A stretch of 64,000 nucleotides of DNA. Origin: Bog-756 sp963812525. Its GTDB lineage: Bacteria > Actinomycetota > Acidimicrobiia > Acidimicrobiales > RAAP-2. Every line of letters starts with the position of its first letter. Positions within the stretch are counted from its first letter, which is position 1. Below are positions 17,026 through 25,556 of this stretch, piece by piece. Where the stretch lies: contig CAWEVL010000010.1 of the NCBI GenBank assembly GCA_963812525.1, positions 248,001 to 312,000 of the forward strand, in the 5' to 3' direction. Made by a program: the position numbers and the translations under genes. The notes beneath the pieces are model-generated. The model did no database searches. It saw only the letters and a program-made list of their open reading frames with translations, and was not told the origin of the DNA.

Positions 17026-17988
17026 TCACCCAGCGTGGTCGACGCCCGGGGCGGCGGCGACCCGGAAGCCCACGTTGCCCGTCGAGCTGTCCGGCCCGCT
17101 CCCGAACCGGGCCGACACCCGGTAGCGCCGGCAGTAGGAGGCGTGGCAGAGGTAGGAGCCGCCCCGCTGGACCCGGGCCGCCCCCGTCGGGGGGCCGGCG
17201 GGGGCCCGCACCGGCGCCGAGGCGTAGTACCCCACGTCGAACCAGTCGGCGCACCACTCCCAGACGTTGCCGGTCATGTTGTACAGGCCGTACCCGTTGG
17301 GCTCGAAGGCGTCGACCGGGGCGGTGCCGAGATAGCCGTCGGCACCGGTGTTGCCTCCGGGGAACTCGCCCTGGAACACGTTCATCCGGTGGGTACCCTG
17401 CGGCTCGAGCTGGTCGCCCCAGGGGAAGGGCTGGCCCTCCAGGCCGCCGCGGGCGGCCACCTCCCACTCCGCCTCGGTGGGCAGGCGGGTCCCGGACCAC
17501 GCGCAGTAGGCGGTGGCGTCGTGCCACGAGACATGGACCACCGGATGGTCGGCGCGGTCGGCCCCACCGGCGATGTCGGAGTGCGGTCCCTCGGGATGCC
17601 GCCAGTCCGCCCCCATCACCTGTCGCCACCACGGTGCCCCCTCCACCCCCCGGGTGGGCGGGAACTCGTCGGGCAGCAGGCCACCGAAGACGAAGGACCA
17701 CCCGAAGCGCTCGGCGTCGGTCTCCCATCGGGTGGCGTCGACGAAGGCGGCGAACTGCCGGTTGGTGACGGCCCGGGCGTCGATGCGGAACGAGGCCAGC
17801 TCGGCGGCGTGGACCGGCGCCTCACCGTCGCCCGGGTAGGACCAGGCCGACTCGTCCCCCACCCGGTAGCGGCCGCCCGGCACCGTGACCAGCGACCCCG
17901 GATGGGCGCCCTGACCCGGGACCACGGTCGAGCCGGGAACTTCCTCGCCGCCACCGCGGCTGGGCGCACAGCAGGAGGAGTCCGGCAT
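17026..17988 (-). CDS. formylglycine-generating enzyme (sulfatase-modifying factor)
   Basis: This 320-aa FGE-sulfatase-domain protein shows LVTVPGGRYRVGDES, PVVHVSWHDATAYCAWSGTRLPTEAEWEVAARGG and NGYGLYNMTGNVWEWCADWF. The decisive tail RGGSYLCHASYCRRYRVSAR carries both Cys281 and Cys286, the copper-binding active-site pair of bona fide FGEs. Many FGE-fold relatives (for example EgtB or lectin-like proteins) lack them. It should convert Cys in a CxPxR sulfatase motif to formylglycine. No sulfatase is encoded in this window, so the client is elsewhere. The N-terminus (PDSSCCAPSRGG) is unusual but typical of actinobacterial FGEs. Confidence 0.88.
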   Translation of the reverse strand: MPDSSCCAPSRGGGEEVPGSTVVPGQGAHPGSLVTVPGGRYRVGDESAWSYPGDGEAPVHAAELASFRIDARAVTNRQFAAFVDATRWETDAERFGWSFVFGGLLPDEFPPTRGVEGAPWWRQVMGADWRHPEGPHSDIAGGADRADHPVVHVSWHDATAYCAWSGTRLPTEAEWEVAARGGLEGQPFPWGDQLEPQGTHRMNVFQGEFPGGNTGADGYLGTAPVDAFEPNGYGLYNMTGNVWEWCADWFDVGYYASAPVRAPAGPPTGAARVQRGGSYLCHASYCRRYRVSARFGSGPDSSTGNVGFRVAAAPGVDHAG

Positions 17989-18107
17989 CGGCAGTCAGGG
18001 TACCGTCCCCGGTGGACCCGGCCACTCGACGACCGCAGCTTCAGCAGGGAGTGGTCGCCCCTGAGCTCCGCCGGCCGGAGTCGGCGGTTCGGCGCCGCCG
18101 ATGGCCA

Positions 18108-18416
18108 TCACGACGTTCCCCTGTGGTGGGCCGTGGCCGACGACGTGGGGTCGACGGGAGCCGGGTTGACCGAGGCCAGCTCGATGTTGAGGTCTCGAAG
18201 GAGCTGGAGCAGGCTGTGCAGCCGGGCCTGGTCCGGCACCCAGCCCACCAGGTGGGTCAACCCGCCGTCGCACCGGCTGACCTCGAAGCCCTCGAGCGCC
18301 GCCACCAGCGTCGGGCTGAGCCGTCCCTTGACGACGATTTCGAAGGTCTCGGGACCCACGGCAACCCCTTCCCTGATGTCGCGAGACCACCGTGCCGGGC
18401 CCCGGTGATGGGACAT
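18108..18416 (-). CDS. small conserved hypothetical protein
   Basis: This 102-aa soluble protein has no recognised family. The core VGPETFEIVVKGRLSPTLVAALEGFEVSR and THLVGWVPDQARLHSLLQLLRDLNIELASVNP reads as a beta-alpha-beta unit of good composition. A GTG at about codon 20 is an alternative start. It is divergent from the large LuxR-type regulator, a position often held by a gene linked to that regulator. Its function is unknown. Confidence 0.6.
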   Translation of the reverse strand: MSHHRGPARWSRDIREGVAVGPETFEIVVKGRLSPTLVAALEGFEVSRCDGGLTHLVGWVPDQARLHSLLQLLRDLNIELASVNPAPVDPTSSATAHHRGTS

Positions 18417-18607
18417 CCGGACCGGCGGTACCGGCGCGGTGATCGGCCGCGCATCGAAACCATTCTGAGCGGGTCACCTCGGGCTGTCGTCATCCCCGGA
18501 GGATGATCGTGTGGTCGGGACCTCCCCTGCCGCGAATCGTCCGGCGGCCGGACCGCTACCGTGATGACACACAGGTGCCTCTACCGGGCGGAGCGCGGAT
18601 CGAACTC

Positions 18608-21208
18608 ATGGTGACAGCGGTTGCAACACCGATCCACGCGGTCGACCGACCGGCGCTCCGGCGCCAGCTGAACGAGGTCCTGGGCCAACCGTTGACCCTG
18701 GTGGTGGCGCCGGCCGGGTCGGGCAAGTCGGTGCTGCTGGCCCAGTGGGCGGCCACCCATCCTGAGGTGGACTTCGTGTGGTTGGACCTGACCCCGTCGG
18801 ACGACGATCCGGTCCGTTTCGCCCAGCGCCTCCTACAGGGGCTGGCCGCGGTGGAGCCCGAGGCGGCCGACCTGGGCACGCTGGTCTCGCTCCACGGAGG
18901 CGGGCTGGGGACCCGGCTGCTCGAAGCGCTCGCCGGGTTCCTGTCCGGCCTGCCCGAGACGGTCCTGGTACTGGACGATCTCCACCAGCTGGCCAACGCC
19001 ACCCTGCTCGCCGATCTGGGCCAGCTGGTCGAGCTGGCCCCCGCCAACGTCCATCTCGTCCTGTCGACCCGGGTGGACCCTCCCATCGCCTGGAGCCGCC
19101 ACCGGCTGCGTCGGGGGCTGACCGAGATCCGCCAGGCCGAGCTGGCCTTCGACGATGCCGACTCGGCCCGGCTCCTGGAGCGCATCACCGGACGGCCGCT
19201 GGGGGCCGACCAGGTCGCCGCGCTGGTCGGCCGGACCGAGGGATGGGCCACCGGGCTGCAGCTGGCCGCCATGATGCTCCGGCTGCACGAGGACGGGGAC
19301 CGGTTCATCACCGAGTTCAGTGGGAGCGACCGGCTGATCGCCGACTACCTCAGCGAGGAGGTCCTCGAGGCCCAGTCGCCGTCCCGGCGCGCCTTCCTCC
19401 TCCACAGCTCCGTGCTCGACGAGATGTGTGCCGACCTGGTGGCCCACGTCACGGGTGCGTCCGATGCCCAACTGGTCCTCGAGGCGCTGGAGCGGGAGTC
19501 GATGTTCCTCGTCCCCTTGGACGGCCACCGCCAGTGGTTCCGGTTCCATCACCTGTTCCGGGATCTGCTCCGGTTCCGGCTCCGGGCCGAGGACCCCGGG
19601 TCCGAACGCCGCCTGTTGGAGCTGGCCGCCTCGTGGCACCTGGAGCGGGGGGAGGTCGGTCCGGCCGTCGAGTACCTGCTGCGGGCCCGCAGCTGGGAGC
19701 GCGCCCTCGACCTCATCATGTCCCGGGGCAACGAGATCTTCGAGCAGGGTCAGATGGCCACGGTGATCCGCTGGATCAGCCAGATCCCCGAGACCGGCCG
19801 GGCGGGGCGGAACGACGTGAGTCTCCTCCTCGGCTGGCTCAAGGGGGCCGACGGACAGGCCGCCGGGGCCGAGGACATCGTGCGCCGGGTGGCGACCGAC
19901 CCCACGGCGTCGGCCGGCGAACGGGTGTGTGCCCAGTCGTTCTTGGCCGCCATGGTCCAGTTCCGTCCCGATCCCGAGACCTCGATCGAGGTGGCCGAGG
20001 CGGCGCTCGACGGGCTCGACCGGCTCGACGGCCGCCCTCTGCCGGTGGTCATGGACCTGACCGATCCCCACTCCCTCGAGACCGTAGTCCTCATCTCCGG
20101 TGGTCGGGCCCACTTCCTCGCCGGACACCTCGAAGAGGCCAGGAGCTGGCTGGAGCGCGGGCTGGCGTCGGCCGGTGCCGCCTACTCGGTCTGGCGGGTG
20201 AGCGGCCTCGGCTCCCTGAGCCTGCTCGAGGCATGGTGCGGCCACGTCGAGCGGGCCGAGGAGCTGGCCGACCAGGCCCTGGCCATCGCCCGCGATGTGG
20301 GCAACCTGTCCCATCCCTCCTCCGCCGACGCCTATCTGGCCTCGAGCCTGGCCGCCCTGGAGCGGGGCGAGCCCCGACGGGCGGCCCTGGCCCTGGGCGA
20401 GGGCACCCTCCGGGCCGAGGTCAACCGCCGGACCCCCCTGATCTGGATCGCCCGTCTGGAGACCGCCATGCTGCAGGCGGCCGACGGGCATCCCGACCAG
20501 GCCGGGACCACCGTCCTGTCCACCCGGCACGACCTCGGGGCCCCACCGCCGGCGGTGGTGACCGACCGCCTGGTCGCCCTGAGGAGCCGGCTGCTCCGCG
20601 TCGCCGGATCACCGGACGAGGCGTGGCGAACCCTGAAGGGCGCCGAGCTGGCCACACCGGCGCTGGTCTACGAGGGCACCGCGTGCGCCCTGACCCTGGG
20701 GCAGCTGGACCAGGCCCGCAAGATCCTCGACGGCGCCCACCTGCTGGCGTCCTCCGACCCGCTGCCCATCGTGGAGCGCCAAGTGCTGCTGGCCTGGCTG
20801 GCCGCCGCCGAGGGTCGGGCCGACGAGGCCCGGGGATCGCTCACCGAGGCCGTCGACGTGGCCGAGCGCCACGGACTGATCGAGGTCTTCGTCCGGGCCG
20901 GGGTACCGGTCATCCGGATGGTCGCCGACCTCACCGACGTCCACCCCGAGTTCCGGGACCGCGTGCTGGCCCGGGCCCGCGAGGCCATCGCCCCGATCCC
21001 TGGGGGCGAGCTGGCCGACCCCCTGACCGATCGCGAGCTCGAGATCCTCTCCTATCTACCCAGCCGGCTCACCAACACCGAGCTGGCCGAGCAGTGCTAC
21101 GTCTCGGTCAACACCATCAAGACCCACATGGCCCACATCTACCGCAAGCTCGATGCTGCCAACCGCAACGAGGCCATCGTCCGGGCCCGCCAGCTCGGCC
21201 TGCTGTAG
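18608..21208 (+). CDS. large MalT/LAL-type LuxR family transcriptional regulator
   Basis: This 866-aa regulator has a STAND-class ATPase at its N-terminus. Walker A is APAGSGKS at residues 34-41, and the Walker B-like VLVLDDLHQL follows. A winged-helix region comes next, then a long TPR-like superhelix (about residues 370-790). The C-terminal LuxR HTH is LTDRELEILSYLPSRLTNTELAEQCYVSVNTIKTHMAHIYRKL. Such proteins bind an inducer and ATP before activating transcription. I chose ATG at 18608, where conserved sequence begins (VDRPALRRQLNEVL). It follows a divergent small hypothetical gene; the targets are unknown. Confidence 0.88.
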   Translation: MVTAVATPIHAVDRPALRRQLNEVLGQPLTLVVAPAGSGKSVLLAQWAATHPEVDFVWLDLTPSDDDPVRFAQRLLQGLAAVEPEAADLGTLVSLHGGGLGTRLLEALAGFLSGLPETVLVLDDLHQLANATLLADLGQLVELAPANVHLVLSTRVDPPIAWSRHRLRRGLTEIRQAELAFDDADSARLLERITGRPLGADQVAALVGRTEGWATGLQLAAMMLRLHEDGDRFITEFSGSDRLIADYLSEEVLEAQSPSRRAFLLHSSVLDEMCADLVAHVTGASDAQLVLEALERESMFLVPLDGHRQWFRFHHLFRDLLRFRLRAEDPGSERRLLELAASWHLERGEVGPAVEYLLRARSWERALDLIMSRGNEIFEQGQMATVIRWISQIPETGRAGRNDVSLLLGWLKGADGQAAGAEDIVRRVATDPTASAGERVCAQSFLAAMVQFRPDPETSIEVAEAALDGLDRLDGRPLPVVMDLTDPHSLETVVLISGGRAHFLAGHLEEARSWLERGLASAGAAYSVWRVSGLGSLSLLEAWCGHVERAEELADQALAIARDVGNLSHPSSADAYLASSLAALERGEPRRAALALGEGTLRAEVNRRTPLIWIARLETAMLQAADGHPDQAGTTVLSTRHDLGAPPPAVVTDRLVALRSRLLRVAGSPDEAWRTLKGAELATPALVYEGTACALTLGQLDQARKILDGAHLLASSDPLPIVERQVLLAWLAAAEGRADEARGSLTEAVDVAERHGLIEVFVRAGVPVIRMVADLTDVHPEFRDRVLARAREAIAPIPGGELADPLTDRELEILSYLPSRLTNTELAEQCYVSVNTIKTHMAHIYRKLDAANRNEAIVRARQLGLL

Positions 21209-21263
21209 CCCACCGTTAAGACCTGGGAAGCGATAGGTCCCGTGACCTGCCCCGACACCCTCT

Positions 21264-21312
21264 GGTCAGGGTCCCGCCGCAAGGTCATCCCGGAAGGGTG
21301 ACGACCCTGACC
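21264..21312. terminator. long-stem inverted repeat after the LuxR-type gene
   Basis: GGTCAGGGTC (21264-21273) and GACCCTGACC (21303-21312) are perfect complements separated by 29 bases. Inside the loop GGTCATCCC and GGGTGAC can extend the pairing imperfectly. It lies between the stop of the regulator and the next promoter, so it may end transcription, although no U-tract follows. It could equally be an operator. Confidence 0.4.
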
Positions 21313-21371
21313 GGCCCGGTGTGATTGGATCACGGGGCAAAGCGAATGCACCCACCAAGGAGGACCACTCG

Positions 21372-21767
21372 ATGCTCGCCTACACCTACCCGCTGGCCGA
21401 CCTGTTCGGAACCATGCTGGGACTGTTCGTCTTCTTCATCTGGTTCTGGCTCCTCATCGTCATCTTCGGGGACATCTTCCGCAGTCGGGACATGGGTGGC
21501 GGCGCCAAGGCGCTCTGGGTCATCTTCGTGATCATCCTTCCCTTCCTCGGGATCTTCGTCTACCTGATCGCACGGGGCGGCAAGATGCACGAGCGGGCCG
21601 AACAGGCCGCCCAGCAGCAGCAGCAGGCCTTCGACGACTACGTCAAGCAGACCGCGGCGGCCGGCGGCAGCTCGAGCGACGAACTGGCCAAGCTGGCCGA
21701 CCTCAAGGCGAAGGGTGTGCTCACCGACGCCGAGTTCGAGGCCCAGAAGGCCAAGATCCTCTCCTGA
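21372..21767 (+). CDS. membrane protein with PLDc_N-like segment and SHOCT tail
   Basis: This 131-aa protein has two membrane helices (FGTMLGLFVFFIWFWLLIVIFGDIF, then ALWVIFVIILPFLGIFVYLIARG). They are joined by FRSRDMGGGAK, the layout of the phospholipase D N-terminal-like (PLDc_N) membrane module. A Gln-rich helix and a C-terminal SHOCT motif (LKAKGVLTDAEFEAQKAKILS) follow. ATG 21372 has a strong AGGAGG site nine bases upstream. It is followed by a run of small membrane proteins on the same strand, suggesting an envelope-related operon. Confidence 0.82.
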   Translation: MLAYTYPLADLFGTMLGLFVFFIWFWLLIVIFGDIFRSRDMGGGAKALWVIFVIILPFLGIFVYLIARGGKMHERAEQAAQQQQQAFDDYVKQTAAAGGSSSDELAKLADLKAKGVLTDAEFEAQKAKILS

Positions 21768-21855
21768 CCTGCCCCGGTGACGACGTCGGGGGCCTCACGC
21801 CCCCGACGTCCGGAGCCCGGCGCACCCGATTCCACCCGACGACCGGAGGACGACC

Positions 21856-21945
21856 ATGTACTACCTGGGCGGCGTGATCTTCGCGGTGCTGGCCATCGTG
21901 CTGGTGGTGGCCTTCATGAAGAAGTTCCGCCAGAGCAATGACTGA
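21856..21945 (+). CDS. 29-residue single-pass membrane peptide
   Basis: A very short frame encodes a 29-aa peptide: MYYLGGVIFAVLAIVL, then VVAFMKKFRQSND. One membrane helix (about residues 5-21) is followed by a basic, polar tail on what should be the cytoplasmic side. CGGAGG lies just upstream of the ATG. Its composition and position in a run of membrane genes argue for a real small protein. No homologue is known to me. Confidence 0.5.
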   Translation: MYYLGGVIFAVLAIVLVVAFMKKFRQSND

Positions 21946-21984
21946 CGCCGGTCGGCCGGGCCGGGCGGCCGAGAGGATCCGGCG

Positions 21985-22638
21985 GTGATCCTCGACCTGC
22001 TGGTCATCGCCCTGGTCATCACGCTGGAGCCCATCCCGCTGACCGCCTTCCTGCTCGTCCTGATGGCCGAGGGCGGCGTCCGCAAGGGGGCCGCCTTCAT
22101 CTTCGGTTGGCTGCTCTCCCTGGCCGCGGTGGTCGCCCTGACCCTGGTGTTCACCGGCAACAAGCCTCCCAAGCCCAGCACGGCGCCCTCCCTGGCCGCC
22201 ATCGCCGTCAAGCTGCTCATCGGCGTGGTCCTGGTGATCATCGCCCTGCGCCGCCGGGCCAAGATGGGCCAGCCCAAGCCGCCGAAGAAGCCCCCGAAGT
22301 GGCAGACCGGCATCGACAACATGTCCCCGTGGGTCTGCATCGGGCTGGCACCCCTGACCCAGCCCTGGGGCCTGGTGGCCGCCGGGGTGGCCACCATCAC
22401 GGAGGCCAAACTGACCTCGTTGGAGAGCTACATCGCCCTGTTCCTGTTCTGCGTCGTGGCTACGGCGGTCTACCTGGTCATGGAGATCTACGCCGCGTTC
22501 CGGCCGGAGCGGGCCCAGACCATCCTGCGGTCCGTTCGCTCGTGGATCGACACCCACACCGACCAGGTGATCGTCATCATCTCGCTGGTCCTGGGCTTCT
22601 GGCTGGTCGGGAAGAGCATCTACACGCTGGTCACCTGA
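21985..22638 (+). CDS. GAP family (sulfolipid/GPL-addressing-like) membrane protein
   Basis: This 217-aa integral membrane protein has six predicted helices and a Lys/Pro-rich cytoplasmic loop near the middle (KMGQPKPPKKPPKWQTGIDNM). The first helix (LVIALVITLEPIPLTAFLLVLMAEGG) and the centre are typical of the actinobacterial GAP family, whose mycobacterial members help surface export of glycopeptidolipids or sulfolipids. The transported lipid cannot be inferred. The start is GTG at 21985. It is probably co-transcribed with the neighbouring small membrane proteins. Confidence 0.75.
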   Translation: MILDLLVIALVITLEPIPLTAFLLVLMAEGGVRKGAAFIFGWLLSLAAVVALTLVFTGNKPPKPSTAPSLAAIAVKLLIGVVLVIIALRRRAKMGQPKPPKKPPKWQTGIDNMSPWVCIGLAPLTQPWGLVAAGVATITEAKLTSLESYIALFLFCVVATAVYLVMEIYAAFRPERAQTILRSVRSWIDTHTDQVIVIISLVLGFWLVGKSIYTLVT

Positions 22639-22653
22639 TCGGCGTTTGGTTCG

Positions 22654-22803
22654 ATGGTGGCCGTCATCCTGCTCCTGGCCTTCTACGGCGCAGCGGCCGC
22701 GGTCATCTTCTGGGTCGTCCCCCGCTCCCTCCGCCGGTCCCGGCCGGAGATCCCCTCCACCGTGCCCCAGGAGTGGGTCGACGAGTTCCGCGACCGCCGG
22801 TGA
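22654..22803 (+). CDS. 49-residue membrane protein
   Basis: This short frame begins MVAVILLLAFYGAAAAVIFWVVPR and continues with SLRRSRPEIPSTVP, ending EWVDEFRDRR. It gives one or two tight membrane segments and a charged cytoplasmic tail of about 25 residues. It starts 15 bases after the GAP-family stop codon on the same strand, so co-transcription is likely. It is unrecognised. The clear hydrophobic-then-charged pattern makes it more likely real than chance. Confidence 0.5.
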   Translation: MVAVILLLAFYGAAAAVIFWVVPRSLRRSRPEIPSTVPQEWVDEFRDRR

Positions 22804-22833
22804 TCGCCGATCCCCTCGGAACCGGGTGACTCC

Positions 22834-23418
22834 CTACTGATTGGCCTCGGTCGGCAGGGTGGGTTCGTCCGGCTGACCGGCTCGGGCGGTCCCCCGGGTC
22901 ACCGCCCCGAAGATCATCCGGATGACCACGGCGATCACGGTCAGGTCGGCGAGCATCTGGACCGTCACCACCATCCGGGCCACGTCCGACCTCGGGGTGA
23001 TGTCCCCGAACCCCACCGTCGAGAAGACGGTGACGGTGAAGTAGAGCGCCGACGGACGGTCGAGCGGCCCGGAGCTGAAGGCCCCCGGATCGGCCCCGGA
23101 CAGGGTGAGGTAGATCCACGAGAACAGGACCAGGAACAGGGGGATGACCGTGGCCATGGCCACGCCGGCCCGCAGCAACGGCCGTTCGTTGGTGGTGATC
23201 AGCCGGATCTCCGTGGCCAGGACGGCCACGAAGAGGGCCAGCGCCACCGTCAGTCGGAGCACGGGGGACTCGTGGTGGCGGTGGGCCACCGGCACCACGA
23301 AGTACACGGCCAATAGAACCGTGGCTGTCGCCACCGCCCGCACCCCGGTGGCCACCAGATGGGAACGCTGGAACGAGCTCAGGTCGGTGGCCGGGGCCGG
23401 CGTCACCGCGTCGCTCAC
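22834..23418 (-). CDS. two-pore-helix potassium channel family protein
   Basis: This 194-aa membrane protein has about three N-terminal helices, then a pore module: RPSALYFTVTVFSTVGFGDITPRSDVARMVV. TVGFGD is the K+ selectivity filter of the Ion_trans_2 family. No RCK/TrkA-N regulatory domain follows; the C-terminus is a short polar tail. The start is the GTG at 23418, which forms a GTGA overlap with the stop of glutamate decarboxylase, so translation of the two is coupled. It probably moves K+ passively across the cytoplasmic membrane. Confidence 0.85.
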   Translation of the reverse strand: MSDAVTPAPATDLSSFQRSHLVATGVRAVATATVLLAVYFVVPVAHRHHESPVLRLTVALALFVAVLATEIRLITTNERPLLRAGVAMATVIPLFLVLFSWIYLTLSGADPGAFSSGPLDRPSALYFTVTVFSTVGFGDITPRSDVARMVVTVQMLADLTVIAVVIRMIFGAVTRGTARAGQPDEPTLPTEANQ

Positions 23419-24815
23419 AGGTGGCTGAAGCCGCCGGACTCCTCTTTGCTCATGGCGACCGAGACCGGGTGCTTGTCGAAGTGCGCGAGGGACTGCTTGA
23501 TGTCGTCCAGCAGCAGGAAGGCCAGGTCGCGGCTCACGCCCTGGCGCACCAGGATGCGCTGGACCGAGATGTCGGCCACCGAGCCGGTCAGGGGGTAGGC
23601 CGGCACCTGCCAACCCTTGACCCGCAGGCGGTCGGCCACGTCGTAGAGGGTGTAGCCCGGGTCCTCCCCCTGGCGGATCCGCCAGGCCACCGACGGGATG
23701 CCGGTGATCGGATTGCCGTCGCACAGCAGCTCGAAGGGGCCCAGCTTCACGATCTGCTCGGCCAGGAACTTGGACGTCTCATAGCAGGCGTCGTGGACGG
23801 CCCGGTATCCCGATCGGCCCAGCCGGACGAAGTTGTAGTACTGGGCCACGATCTGGCCGGCCGGCCGCGAGAAGTTGATCTGGAAGACCGGCATGTCCCC
23901 GCCCAGGTAGCTGACGTGGAAGATCAGGTCGTCGGGCAGGTCGGCCTTGTCCCGCCACAGCACCCAGCCCACCCCCAGGGGGGCCAGTCCGAACTTGTGG
24001 CCGGAAGTGCTGATGGACTTGACCCGGGGGATCCGGAAGTCCCAGATCACGTCCGGCGCACAGAACGGGGCCAGAAAGGCGCCGCTGGCCCCGTCCACGT
24101 GGATGTCGATGTCGAGACCGGTGTCCTCCTGGAGCTTGTCCAGGGCCTGGCTCAACTCGAGGACCGGTTCGTAGGTGCCGGTGTAGGTCACCCCGAAGGT
24201 GGGCACCACCACGATGGTGTTCTCGTCCACCTGGGCCAGCATCTGCTCCACGTCCATGCAGTACTTGCCGGGCGACATGGGGATCTCCCGCATCTCGATG
24301 TCCCAGTACTTCACGAACTTGTGCCACACCACCTGGACCGGGCCGCACACCAGGTTGGGCTTGTCGGTGGGCTTGCCCTCGGCCTCCCGCCTGGCCCGCC
24401 ACCGCCACTTGGCCGCCATACCGCCGAGCATGCAGGCCTCCGACGATCCGATGGCCGAGCACCCGACGGCCTCGCCCCCCTCCGGCGCGTTCCACAGGTC
24501 CCCGAGCAACTGGACGCAGCGGCGCTCGATCTCGGCCGTCTGGGGATACTCGTCCTTGTCGATCATGTTCTTGTTCATGGACAGGTCCATCAACTTGTGG
24601 ACCTCGTCCTCCTCCCAGGTCTGACAGAAGGTGGCCAGATTCTGGCGGGAGTTGCCGTCCAACAGCAGTTCGTCGGAGATGCACTGGTAGGCATCCTCGG
24701 GCCGCATCTCCTCGGTCGGGAAGTGGGAGGAGGGCAGCCTGGTGAGCAGGTCCTTGCCGGCATAGACCGAATCGAGCAGCTCGTCCCGGATCGACTCGTG
24801 CTTGTGGAGGGGCAT
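23415..24815 (-). CDS. gadB: glutamate decarboxylase
   Basis: This 466-aa PLP enzyme has exactly the length of Escherichia coli GadB. It converts glutamate to GABA while consuming a proton. Lys274 in STSGHKFGLAPLG is the Schiff-base lysine, HVDGASGAF gives the PLP-binding Asp, and TFGVTYTG and QINFSRPAGQIVAQYY are family blocks. The penultimate residue is His465, matching the E. coli residue that silences the enzyme at neutral pH, so pH-gated activity is plausible. No glutamate/GABA antiporter is nearby. Instead the next gene, overlapping by GTGA, is a K+ channel. The ATG has AGAGGTAA upstream. Confidence 0.92.
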   Translation of the reverse strand: MPLHKHESIRDELLDSVYAGKDLLTRLPSSHFPTEEMRPEDAYQCISDELLLDGNSRQNLATFCQTWEEDEVHKLMDLSMNKNMIDKDEYPQTAEIERRCVQLLGDLWNAPEGGEAVGCSAIGSSEACMLGGMAAKWRWRARREAEGKPTDKPNLVCGPVQVVWHKFVKYWDIEMREIPMSPGKYCMDVEQMLAQVDENTIVVVPTFGVTYTGTYEPVLELSQALDKLQEDTGLDIDIHVDGASGAFLAPFCAPDVIWDFRIPRVKSISTSGHKFGLAPLGVGWVLWRDKADLPDDLIFHVSYLGGDMPVFQINFSRPAGQIVAQYYNFVRLGRSGYRAVHDACYETSKFLAEQIVKLGPFELLCDGNPITGIPSVAWRIRQGEDPGYTLYDVADRLRVKGWQVPAYPLTGSVADISVQRILVRQGVSRDLAFLLLDDIKQSLAHFDKHPVSVAMSKEESGGFSHL

Positions 24816-24934
24816 GGGGTGTTACCTCTTCTCAATCTCAGGGTGCGGACGGGCCGGCGGATGGTCGCGAACCCCTGCCCGAACCGGCGCCCGGTGGGCC
24901 CGGGAACCATCTTCGCAGCTGGACCCCCCGACCG

Positions 24935-24955
24935 CATCACCCACCACGGGTGATG
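24935..24955. promoter_or_regulatory. 8-bp hairpin/dyad between gadB and the OB-fold gene
   Basis: CATCACCC (24935-24942) and GGGTGATG (24948-24955) form a perfect inverted repeat with a five-base loop in the 257-base divergent region. It could be an operator for either side. I see no clear promoter boxes around it. Confidence 0.35.
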
Positions 24956-25072
24956 AGCGGCCGGGCGATTCGGCACACTCGAGTCCTCCCATCGGCCCAA
25001 CTAGCGCCTGATTTCCCTCGCCCGGTAGGGTGCCCCCGACAGGCGGAGCACGAGAAACGGGAAGTAGGGGAC

Positions 25073-25471
25073 ATGGCCGAGCAGATTCCGCTGGTGGACT
25101 ACCTGGTGCTGGGGGATCGTCCGCACCTGACGGCCCACGAGTGCACCAACTGCGCCGCCCGGTTCTTCGATCGGCGCAACGCCTGCGCCCACTGCGGCAA
25201 GACCGAGTTCAAGCCGGTCGACGTGGCCACCGAGGGCGAGGTCAGGGCCTTCACCATCGTGAGCTTCGCCGCTCCCGGGGTGCCGGTGCCGTACGTGGCC
25301 GCCCTGGTCGACTGCGACGGCACCAGCGTGCGGGCCAACCTGATCAATGTGGAGCCCGACCCCGAGCACGTGACCATGGGCATGCGGGTGCGGTTGGCCA
25401 CCGAGCCCATCGGCACCGACGAGCACGGCACCGAGGCCATCGGGTTCGGCTTCGAGCCTCTGGTCGGGTAG
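25073..25471 (+). CDS. Zn-ribbon/OB-fold (DUF35-type) acyl-CoA-associated protein
   Basis: This 132-aa protein has a rubredoxin-like zinc ribbon (Cys24, Cys27, Cys38, Cys41 in HECTNC...ACAHC). An OB-fold follows (VDVATEGEVRAFTIVSFAAPGVPVPYVAALVDCDG ... LINVEPDPEHVTMGMRVRLA). DUF35 proteins form complexes with thiolases or hydratases of steroid and fatty-acid catabolism. That fits the thiolase 85 bases downstream on the same strand. ATG 25073 follows GAAGTAGGGG. Confidence 0.85.
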   Translation: MAEQIPLVDYLVLGDRPHLTAHECTNCAARFFDRRNACAHCGKTEFKPVDVATEGEVRAFTIVSFAAPGVPVPYVAALVDCDGTSVRANLINVEPDPEHVTMGMRVRLATEPIGTDEHGTEAIGFGFEPLVG

Positions 25472-25556
25472 AGGGACGGAGCCGGGTAGATGGACAGGGC
25501 CGGTTCGATGGCCGCCTCGATTGACGGGGCAGTGAGCACGAGAGAGAGGTTGGACC

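Noticed and set aside
15850..18408. An 852-codon open frame on the plus strand
   Set aside because: It is fully antisense to the DUF2252 and FGE genes, shows no domain motifs, and has Gly/Arg/His-rich composition typical of shadow frames in high-GC DNA.
21985..22638. Lysine exporter (LysE) or cytochrome biogenesis protein
   Set aside because: The six-helix pattern is similar, but the ITLEPIPLTAFLL start and the Lys/Pro loop fit the GAP family better.
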